Source: Solirubrum sp044628455 (GTDB lineage: Bacteria > Bacteroidota > Bacteroidia > Cytophagales > Hymenobacteraceae). Taken from it: a stretch of DNA of 64,000 nt. A program made the translations under genes and the position numbers. The notes under the pieces are model-generated. The model saw only the letters and a list, made by a program, of their open reading frames with translations, was not told the origin of the DNA and ran no database searches. The DNA is taken from contig NZ_JBIYZW010000001.1 of assembly GCF_044628455.1 (NCBI RefSeq), positions 1,426,001 to 1,490,000 of the forward strand, in the 5' to 3' direction. Positions 57,376 to 64,000 of the stretch are shown piece after piece (the first letter of the stretch is position 1; each line of letters begins with the position of its first letter).

Positions 57376-60300
57376 ATGATCAAACCCTTACTACTGCTCG
57401 CCGCGCTGAGCAGTTGGGCCGGCACTGCCCTGGCCCAGAGTTGTCCGGCTCCCGCCGTGGCGGCCGATGGCCCCACTACCTTCTGCGACGACGCCGTGAG
57501 CCTGCGCACCTCGCCGGGCCCGGTGCGCTACGCCCAGTCGGTGCTGCGCTTCAGCACCGAGTACAACAGCTCGTGGGCAGCGGCTACCACCCTGGGCGCC
57601 CCCACGGTGTACCCGCGCTACGGCGACATCAGCGGCGCCTGGGCCAGTTCCGACCCCGATGACCAGCGCGAGTACCTGGTGCTGCGCTTCGCCAATCCGG
57701 CCCCGGCCAAGCGCATTCTGATCTGGGAAACCTATAACCCCGGCGCCATCGACACGGTATGGGTGCGCAACCCTAATACCAACGCCTGGGTGTCGGTGTA
57801 TACCGCCACCGCGGCCCCCGCCGGCGGCAACTCGCGCATTCTCAACATCAATTTCCCCGAGACGGCCTTCAACGTGCAGGACGTACGCCTGGCCATCAAC
57901 TCGCCGGCCGTAACGGGCTGGAACGAGATTGATGCGGTGGCTTTGTCGGGCGAGTCGGCCGAGTACCGCTGGCTGCGCAACGGCACCCTGCTGCCCACCA
58001 CCGTAGCCGGCACCGACGGCCCGGGCCTGTCCAACATTGAGACCAGCGGGGCCTACTCGGTGCGGCTGACCAACAACGACGCCTGCACCAATACCAGTAC
58101 CCCGGTGAACGTGCTGGCCGACACCCCGCCCACCGTCACGGTGGCGCCGTCTACTACCACCATCTGCTCGGGGGGCTCGGTCACGCTCACCTCCACGGTC
58201 ACCAACTCGGGCGCCGTGGTCGACAGCCGCAGCCTGCGCTTCGATGGCAGCAACGACATGGCCTCGGCCCCGCACAGCGCCAGCCTGAACCTGACCTCGG
58301 CCCTGACCCTGGAGGCGTGGATCAACGCCACCGGCACGGGGGTAGCCGTGCAGGACGTGGTAAACAAGTCGTCGAACAGCCAGAACACCGGCTACATTTT
58401 CCCGCGCTCCGACAACAACTTCAACAACCTGGTGCTGTACCTGCACATCAACGGCTCGTGGCGCACCTTCCAGGTTCCCTACGCCGCGCTGCGCGGCAGC
58501 TGGCACCACACCGCCGCCACGTACGACGGCGCCCGGGTCAAAATATTCATCGACGGCGCCAAAGTGCTCGACGTGGCCCAGACCGGCCCGGTAACGACCA
58601 ACACCAACGCGCTGACGTTGGGCATCCAGCCGGGCTTCAGCGAATACTACAACGGCGAGGCCGACGAAATCCGCGTCTGGAACGTAGCCCGCACCGAGGC
58701 GCAGATTGCCGCCGACTACAACAAAACCATTCAGGCCCCGCAGGCCGGGCTGGTGGCCTACTACCGCCTCGACGAGGGTAGCGGCAGCACCGCGGCCGAC
58801 CTCAGCGGCAACGGCAACACCATGACCCTGGCCGCCAACGCGGCTGCTCCGTCGTGGACGACCACCAACACCGGCCTGAGCCAGGGCCTGACCTACCAGT
58901 GGAGCCCGGCCACCGGCCTGAACTCGACCACCAGCCCCACCGTCACGGCCAACCCCACGGTGAGCACCACCTACACCCTGCGCGTGACCAACGTGAACAG
59001 CGGCTGCTTCGACGAGACGACGGTGCGCGTGAACGTGGGCGGCCCCTTCACCTGGAGCGGCGCGGTCAGCACCAACTGGTTTGACGCGGCCAACTGGGCC
59101 TGCGGCTCGGTGCCCAACTTTGGCGACGACATCACCATTCCGGCCAGCATGCCCCGCTACCCGGTTATCAGCAGCGGCTCGGCCAGCGTGCGTAACCTCA
59201 CCATTCAGGGCGGTACGCTCACCATGACCGACGGCACGCTCTCGGTAATGGGCACCTTCACCAACAACGGCACCCTGGACCAGACCGGCGGCACCATTGC
59301 CCTGATGGGTGGTACCCTCGACGACGTAGGCGGTACCGGCCAGCTGCAGTTCCGCAACCTGCTGGTGGGCGTATCGGGCGCCCGTATGACCAGCCCGGTG
59401 CAGATTACCGGCCTGCTGAGCCTGGCCGGCAACCTGAACACCAACGGCCGCATCCTGACGCTGGTATCGAACTCGGCGGGCACGGCCATGGTCTACAACA
59501 ACCCCGGCGTCGTGGTCGGCCCCGTGACGGTACAGCGCTGGATCAACCCCTCGATTAACCCGGGCCGCGGCTACCGCCACCTTTCCTCGCCGGTGCAGAG
59601 CAGCAGCATTGCCGACCTGACGGCCCCGGGCTTCGCGCCGGTGCTGAACCCGGCCTACAACTCGGCGGCCGAGCCCACGCTGGTGACGCCCTTCCCGAAC
59701 ATCTTTACCTACAACGAAATGCGCCTGCAGCCCGGCTCGGGCAACACCTTCGACACGGGCTGGGAGTCGCCGCTGAGCACCAGTGAAACCCTGGTACCGG
59801 GCCGCGGCTACACGGTGAACCTGGCGCCCACGACCCTGGACTTCGTGGGCACGCTCACCAACGGCGACGTGGCCGTACCGCTGATGCGCGGCGCCGCCGC
59901 GCCGGGCTGGAACCTGGTGGGCAACCCCTACCCCTCGCCCCTGAGCTGGGATGCCATGCAGCTGCCCGCGGGCGTTGACGCGGCCGCCTACGTGTACCGC
60001 TCGAACGGCCCCTACTCCGGCGGCTACGTGGCCTACGTAAACGGTCAGGGCGCCCCCGGCACCCAGCTCATTCCCATGGGTCAGGCCTTCTTCGTGCGCG
60101 CCAGCAGCGGCTCGCCCACGCTCACCTTCCGCAACCCGGCCCGCGTGACCACCTACCAGAACCCGGCCCTGAACCGCGGCTCCGATACGCGTCCGCAGCT
60201 GCAGCTGGCATTGCGCCGCAGCGGCACCCCGGCCGAGGACGTGCTCTACGTCTACCAGGAAGCCGGCGCCACCGAGGGTTTCGACAGCCAGTTCGACGCC

Positions 60301-60894
60301 CTGAAGATTCAGCTCAACGGCGGCCAGCAGCCCACGCTCTACCAGACGTCCGGCACCCACTCTTTGGCCATCCAGGGTCTGCCCACCGGCCAGCAGCCGC
60401 TGCGCCTGCCCCTGGGCGTGCACGCCCCGCAAGCCGGCGCCTACAGCTTCGCGGCCGACCAGCTGCTGCACTTCCCCGCCACGGCCCAGCTCTGGCTGGA
60501 AGACCGCCAGAGCGGCACCTGGCACGACCTGCGCCAGGGCGCCTACGCCGTGCAATTGAGCCAGGGCCTGCACCCCACCCGCTTCGTGCTGCACCTCTAC
60601 GCCCAGCGCCCCCTGGCCACGGCCACGGCCCGCCTGACCAATGCCGACCTGCAGGTGTACCCCAACCCCGCCCACGGCCAGCCGGTGACCGTCTCGGCTG
60701 CCGGGCTGAGCGGCAGCCGTGCCGAGCTGCACCTGCTCAACAGCCTGGGGCAGGTAGTCCGGAAAGAAACTGTGGCCCTGAACGGACGCCTGCTCGAACA
60801 TCAGGTGGAAGTGGCCGGCCTGCCGGCGGGCGTCTACACCCTGCAACTGCGCACCCCGGCCGGCACGCTGGCCCGCAAACTCGTCGTCAACTAA
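57376..60894 (+). CDS. Large secreted LamG-domain protein with T9SS tail
   Basis: An 1,172-residue exported protein. The signal peptide is at 1-20 (ends LAQS). The N-terminal part (about 30-200) is a discoidin-like beta domain (REYLVLRFANPAPAKRILIWETYNPGAIDTVWVR), followed by an Ig-like segment. A LamG/concanavalin-type domain lies at about 285-455 (ALTLEAWINATG; ADEIRVWNVARTEAQI). Further repeat-like parts include a G8-type or sheet-rich region (about 555-700). The C-terminal 75 residues (VYPNPAHGQPVTVS to LARKLVVN) are a T9SS type A sorting domain. It is probably a surface adhesin or matrix protein. A small PID-CTERM gene follows at 13 nt. Confidence 0.85.
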   Translation: MIKPLLLLAALSSWAGTALAQSCPAPAVAADGPTTFCDDAVSLRTSPGPVRYAQSVLRFSTEYNSSWAAATTLGAPTVYPRYGDISGAWASSDPDDQREYLVLRFANPAPAKRILIWETYNPGAIDTVWVRNPNTNAWVSVYTATAAPAGGNSRILNINFPETAFNVQDVRLAINSPAVTGWNEIDAVALSGESAEYRWLRNGTLLPTTVAGTDGPGLSNIETSGAYSVRLTNNDACTNTSTPVNVLADTPPTVTVAPSTTTICSGGSVTLTSTVTNSGAVVDSRSLRFDGSNDMASAPHSASLNLTSALTLEAWINATGTGVAVQDVVNKSSNSQNTGYIFPRSDNNFNNLVLYLHINGSWRTFQVPYAALRGSWHHTAATYDGARVKIFIDGAKVLDVAQTGPVTTNTNALTLGIQPGFSEYYNGEADEIRVWNVARTEAQIAADYNKTIQAPQAGLVAYYRLDEGSGSTAADLSGNGNTMTLAANAAAPSWTTTNTGLSQGLTYQWSPATGLNSTTSPTVTANPTVSTTYTLRVTNVNSGCFDETTVRVNVGGPFTWSGAVSTNWFDAANWACGSVPNFGDDITIPASMPRYPVISSGSASVRNLTIQGGTLTMTDGTLSVMGTFTNNGTLDQTGGTIALMGGTLDDVGGTGQLQFRNLLVGVSGARMTSPVQITGLLSLAGNLNTNGRILTLVSNSAGTAMVYNNPGVVVGPVTVQRWINPSINPGRGYRHLSSPVQSSSIADLTAPGFAPVLNPAYNSAAEPTLVTPFPNIFTYNEMRLQPGSGNTFDTGWESPLSTSETLVPGRGYTVNLAPTTLDFVGTLTNGDVAVPLMRGAAAPGWNLVGNPYPSPLSWDAMQLPAGVDAAAYVYRSNGPYSGGYVAYVNGQGAPGTQLIPMGQAFFVRASSGSPTLTFRNPARVTTYQNPALNRGSDTRPQLQLALRRSGTPAEDVLYVYQEAGATEGFDSQFDALKIQLNGGQQPTLYQTSGTHSLAIQGLPTGQQPLRLPLGVHAPQAGAYSFAADQLLHFPATAQLWLEDRQSGTWHDLRQGAYAVQLSQGLHPTRFVLHLYAQRPLATATARLTNADLQVYPNPAHGQPVTVSAAGLSGSRAELHLLNSLGQVVRKETVALNGRLLEHQVEVAGLPAGVYTLQLRTPAGTLARKLVVN

Positions 60895-60907
60895 CGGTCC
60901 TCGCCCA

Positions 60908-61117
60908 GTGAACCTGCGTTCTTTCCGAATCTTCCTCGCCCTGCTGCCCCTAGTCGCCCTGCTTTCCCTGACGGCCGCGGCCCAGGGCAACCCCGGCTCG
61001 GGCGGCCCCCAGCCCGGCCAGCCCACGGCCGTGCCCATCGACGGGGGCGCCTCGCTGCTGCTCGCCGCCGGCGCCGCCTACGGTCTGCGCCACCTGCGCC
61101 AGCGTCGCCGGGCCTGA
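60908..61117 (+). CDS. Small PID-CTERM-type protein
   Basis: A 69-residue protein starting with GTG at 60908. A signal peptide (1-25, LLSLTAAAQ) is followed by a short Gly/Pro linker. The C-terminus, PTAVPIDGGASLLLAAGAAYGLRHL, has the PID triplet, one transmembrane segment and a basic tail (RQRRRA), the layout of PID-CTERM protein-sorting domains in Bacteroidota. The role of such mini-proteins is unknown to me. It follows the LamG/T9SS gene after 13 nt and so is probably co-expressed with it. Confidence 0.75.
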   Translation: MNLRSFRIFLALLPLVALLSLTAAAQGNPGSGGPQPGQPTAVPIDGGASLLLAAGAAYGLRHLRQRRRA

Positions 61118-61161
61118 GTTAGCTCCCCCCGCCAACGCTGTTTCACTTAACAGCCCCAACG

Positions 61162-61194
61162 AAAAAGGCCCCTCCTGTGCGGAGGGGCCTTTTT
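61162..61194. terminator. Bidirectional terminator (PID-CTERM gene / GH3 gene)
   Basis: A perfect 14-bp stem (61162-61175 with 61181-61194) with a TGTGC loop and A5/T-run ends between convergent genes. Confidence 0.88.
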
Positions 61195-61248
61195 TCGTCA
61201 ACAGCTTGCGGCGGGCAGCGGCTCTACCATTGCCAGCGGCGACGGGAC

Positions 61249-63630
61249 TCAGTTGGCGGCCGCGGGGCCGCTATCTACCAGCGTGAAGCGCTTGGACTGG
61301 TCGCCCACGCGCACCTCGAACTCGCCGGCTTCGAGTACTTTCTCCCCGTCGCGGCCGGTGTAGGCCAGCTCGCGCGCGGGCAGGGTGAAGGTGACGGTGC
61401 GCGTTTCGCCGGGTTTGAGGCTGATTTTGTCGAAGCGGCGCAGGCGGCGCACGTCGGGGGCAATGCTGCCGGCCACCAGGTCGCCGGTGTACAGGTGCAC
61501 GGCCTCCTGCCCCTCGCGCGGGCCGGTGTTGGTGACCTGCACTTTCACCGTGAGCTGGCCGTCCCGGGTCATGGAGGTTTTGTCCAGCTCCAGACCGGCG
61601 TACTTGAAGGTGGTATAGCTCAGGCCGTGGCCAAACTCCCACTGCGGGTTGTAGTCGGCCTCGTAGTTGTAGGCACCTTCCCCGCGCTTCTGCTCGTCGC
61701 TGTACTTGTGAATGTAGCTCACCAGCGCGTTGGGGTAGCGCGGGTAGGTGTAGGGCAGCCGGCCCGAGGGATTCACGTCGCCGAAGAGGATGTCGGCCAG
61801 CGCGTCGCCGCCGTGGTTGCCGGGCAGGTAAGCCTGCACGATGGCGGGCATTTGCTGCTCGAAGGCGCTGATGACGCGCGGCCGGCCCTCGTTGAGCACC
61901 AGCACCACGGGCTTGCCGGCAGCGGCCAGGCGCCGGGCCAGCTCTACCTGCAGGGGCGAAAGGGTCAGGTCGTTCAGGTCGCCGGGCTTTTCCACGTAGG
62001 AGTTTTCGCCCAGGCACAGAATCACTGCGTCTACTTCACGGGCGGCGGCCACGGCCTCGTCGAGCTGGTCCGCGGCTTCGTCGTAGTACTTGCCGTCGGG
62101 CTTCATGTTGTAGCTCACCCCCGGCACGTAGCGCACGTTGGCCGCCCCGATTTCCTTCTGCACGGCTTCCAGGATGGTGTTGTACCGGGCGGCGAAGTCC
62201 TCGACTTTCTCGCCCTGCCAGGAGTAGGTCCAGGCCCCGTTCAGGGTGCGCATGGAGTGGGCGTTGGGGCCCGTCACCAGCACCTTGCTCGCCTTCTTCA
62301 GCGGCAGCAGGCCGTTCTGGTTTTTGAGCAACGTAATGGCCTCGGCCGCGGCCTGGTAGGCGGCCCGCTCGTGCTCGGCGCTGCCGAACCGGGGATAATC
62401 CTTGAAGCGCGTCACCGGCGTCTCAAACAAGCCCAGCTTGAACTTCACCCGCAGAATGCGGCGCACCGCGTCGTCGATGCGGGCTGGTGAGACCTTGCCT
62501 TCCTTCACGTTGGCCACCAGGTTGTCGCAGAACTCCTCGTACTGGTAGGCCAGCATGCCCATGTCGAGGCCCGAGTTGACGGCCAGGGCAATGGCTTCCT
62601 TCACGTTGCCCACCACCCGGTCGCGCTTGTAAAGGTTGTCGATGTCGCCCCAGTCCGACACCACCAAGCCCCGAAAGCCCAGGCGCTCCTTGAGCAGCTT
62701 GGTGAGCAGCTCGTGGTTGGCGTGCACGGGAATGCCGTTGATCAGGCCCGAGTTGATCATGATGGTGTGGGCCCCGGCGTCGATGGCGGCCTTGAAGGCG
62801 GGCAGGTGGTACTCGTAGAGCGACTCCAGCGGGATGTGGGCGTTGGTGCGGTCCTTGCCCGACTGCGGCACCTGGTAGCCCAAGAAGTGCTTGATGCTGC
62901 TGGCCACGTGCGTGGGCTGGCCGATGTCGTTCTGCTCGCCCTCGTAGCCCTTCACCACCTGCACGCCCAGCTCGGCGGCCAGGTAAGGGTCTTCGCCGTA
63001 GGTTTCCCACTGCCGGGGCGAGCGGGGGTCGGCGCCGAGGTCGAGCACCGGCGAGAAGGCCCAGGGAATGGCGCTGGCCCGGGTTTCGTAGGCCGTGATT
63101 TCGGCGGCGCGGCGCACCAGGGTGCGGTTGCGGGTAGCGGCCTGGGCTATTTGCTGCGGAAACATGGTGGCCCCGGCGGTGTACGTCTCGCCGTGCACCG
63201 CGTCGATGCCGTAGATGACGGGAATCTTCAGCCGGGTTTCCTGCAGGGCCACGTCTTGGATTTGCTGCACAATGCCCTCCCACACCTGCGGGGTGCGGGC
63301 GCGGTTGTTGGCCGCGTTCAGAATCGAGCCCACCTTGTATTTGACCACCGCGTCGCGCAGCTTGGCCGGGTCCAGGGCAAAGGGCTCGTCGCTGGCGTAG
63401 CGGTTGCTGCCCTTGCCCACCACGTCGAGGGTAATCTGGGCCATCTGGCCGACTTTCTCCTCCAGCGTCATCCGGGCCAGTAAGGCCTCCACCCGCGGCT
63501 CCACGTCGGCGGAAGCTGCCTGGGTGGCTGCTCTGGCTTTGACTTTGGGTTTCTGCTTTTGAGCCTGGGCGCCGGAGCTCAGGGTGCCGGCCAGCAGCAG
63601 GGCCAGCAGGGCCGTGGGTTGAAGTCGCAT
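61249..63630 (-). CDS. bglX: GH3 beta-glucosidase
   Basis: A 793-residue exported glycoside hydrolase. The signal peptide is at 1-22 (ends GAQAQ). The N-terminal barrel has KIPVIYGIDAVHG, ETYGEDPYLAAELG and the nucleophile Asp326 in VVSDWGDI. The second (alpha/beta) domain carries the acid/base region (LCLGENSYVEKPGDL), and the C-terminal fibronectin-III-like domain ends at about 790. It cleaves beta-linked glucose or xylose from oligosaccharides, probably in the periplasm. It follows a sugar MFS transporter on the same strand (166-nt gap), suggesting a pair that releases and imports sugar. The ATG at 63630 is chosen because it starts the signal peptide. Confidence 0.93.
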   Translation of the reverse strand: MRLQPTALLALLLAGTLSSGAQAQKQKPKVKARAATQAASADVEPRVEALLARMTLEEKVGQMAQITLDVVGKGSNRYASDEPFALDPAKLRDAVVKYKVGSILNAANNRARTPQVWEGIVQQIQDVALQETRLKIPVIYGIDAVHGETYTAGATMFPQQIAQAATRNRTLVRRAAEITAYETRASAIPWAFSPVLDLGADPRSPRQWETYGEDPYLAAELGVQVVKGYEGEQNDIGQPTHVASSIKHFLGYQVPQSGKDRTNAHIPLESLYEYHLPAFKAAIDAGAHTIMINSGLINGIPVHANHELLTKLLKERLGFRGLVVSDWGDIDNLYKRDRVVGNVKEAIALAVNSGLDMGMLAYQYEEFCDNLVANVKEGKVSPARIDDAVRRILRVKFKLGLFETPVTRFKDYPRFGSAEHERAAYQAAAEAITLLKNQNGLLPLKKASKVLVTGPNAHSMRTLNGAWTYSWQGEKVEDFAARYNTILEAVQKEIGAANVRYVPGVSYNMKPDGKYYDEAADQLDEAVAAAREVDAVILCLGENSYVEKPGDLNDLTLSPLQVELARRLAAAGKPVVLVLNEGRPRVISAFEQQMPAIVQAYLPGNHGGDALADILFGDVNPSGRLPYTYPRYPNALVSYIHKYSDEQKRGEGAYNYEADYNPQWEFGHGLSYTTFKYAGLELDKTSMTRDGQLTVKVQVTNTGPREGQEAVHLYTGDLVAGSIAPDVRRLRRFDKISLKPGETRTVTFTLPARELAYTGRDGEKVLEAGEFEVRVGDQSKRFTLVDSGPAAAN

Positions 63631-63796
63631 CGGAGTAGCAATCAGAAGGTGGACGTTCAGAAAAGCAGCCAGCACGCTGCCGTCGCGAAAAAGCAAGGCG
63701 CGGCCTGGGCAGCCCATTTGGGGGCGCCGGCGGGTTGATTGGCCGAGTTGAAGGAAGGGTGATTAGCGGGCCGCCGCAGCGGCCGGGGTTAAACCG

Positions 63797-64000
63797 TTAG
63801 GTGGTTTGCGCAGGTACGTGGCCGCGGAGGCCGTACCAGAAAATGTAGGCGTAGCAGAGCACTGGCAGCACGAAGGCCCAGCGCAGGCTGCTGGCGTCGG
63901 CAACCAGGCCAAAGAGCATGGGCACCACCGCCCCGCCCACGATGGCCACGTTCAACAAGCCCGAGGCCTGCTCGGTGTGACGCCCCAGGCCGGCCACGGC
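63797..64000 (-). CDS. Sugar MFS transporter, C-terminal part
   Basis: The 3' end of a gene that starts outside the window; about 67 residues are visible. The sequence GLGRHTEQASGLLNVAIVGG, two transmembrane segments (VVPMLFGLVADAS; WAFVLPVLCYAYIFWYGL) and the tail RGHVPAQTT match the C-terminus of fucose/glucose/galactose-type (FucP-like) MFS permeases. It lies upstream of the GH3 gene on the same strand and probably imports the sugar released by that enzyme. Confidence 0.75.
   Translation of the reverse strand, partial: AVAGLGRHTEQASGLLNVAIVGGAVVPMLFGLVADASSLRWAFVLPVLCYAYIFWYGLRGHVPAQTT

Noticed and set aside
57391..61038. 1,215-codon minus-strand ORF opposite the LamG/T9SS gene
   Set aside because: The same kind of shadow: Arg/Gly/Val/His-rich with no recognisable domain. 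The plus-strand gene has a signal peptide, a LamG domain and a sorting tail.

Overview
The window looks like a chromosome segment of a high-G+C member of the Bacteroidota, most like Hymenobacter and relatives (Cytophagales). The signs are a SusC/SusD pair, several proteins with C-terminal type IX secretion (T9SS) sorting domains, a PID-CTERM-type small protein, an HU-HIG-type DNA-binding protein, promoters with the Bacteroidota -7 element TAnnTTTG, and very few Shine-Dalgarno sites. The genus is inferred from these features and was not tested by a search.

Layout. 1-4.8 kb: a partial Mpo1-like membrane protein, phenylalanine 4-hydroxylase (phhA) with its own leader peptide and terminator, a DoxX protein, a membrane-tethered AraC regulator and a DAHP synthase. 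4.8-12.65 kb: a minus-strand tryptophan operon trpL-E-G-D-C-F-B-A that runs on into the DAHP synthase, with repeats or hairpins filling its intergenic gaps. 12.8-25.2 kb: a glycan-use region with a CBM/esterase, SusC, SusD, two T9SS proteins (one a GH13 amylase) and an N-acetylglucosamine kinase. 25.4-31.6 kb: a DUF2279 protein, a 42-bp repeat array, an assembly gap, a Smr-domain protein, an AT-rich island gene, an M1 peptidase and the RNase P RNA. 31.7-45.4 kb: a sigma-54-type response regulator without a DNA-binding domain, an S8 protease lipoprotein, a LuxE-like enzyme, a fused E1 dehydrogenase, a DUF1573 protein, alanine dehydrogenase, a SUKH-like protein and an LTA-synthase-type sulfatase. 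45-64 kb: a PAS histidine kinase with a CheY-like regulator, an orphan HsdR_N nuclease-like protein, AMP nucleosidase, an amidohydrolase, DinB, a UMF1 transporter, an HU-like protein, a CLC-F-type antiporter, a large LamG/T9SS protein, a PID-CTERM protein and a GH3 beta-glucosidase following a sugar MFS transporter.

How the genes work together. Aromatic amino-acid metabolism is the main theme. DAHP synthase feeds the shikimate pathway, the trp genes make tryptophan from chorismate, and PhhA turns phenylalanine into tyrosine. Both the trp operon and phhA start with the same arrangement: a TTG-N19-TAnnTTTG promoter, a 29-residue leader peptide (tandem Trp codons in one, Phe and Tyr codons in the other), a hairpin just after the key codons, a possible antiterminator and a strong terminator. 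This reads as a matched pair of ribosome-mediated attenuators.

The least explained sequences are the repeats. Two 22-bp arrays lie between trpB and trpA. Each follows a shared head sequence, and in both some unit cores are inverted between fixed boundary motifs. A separate 42-bp array of ten units, built from nested dyads, lies at 26.5-26.9 kb. None looks like CRISPR or coding sequence.
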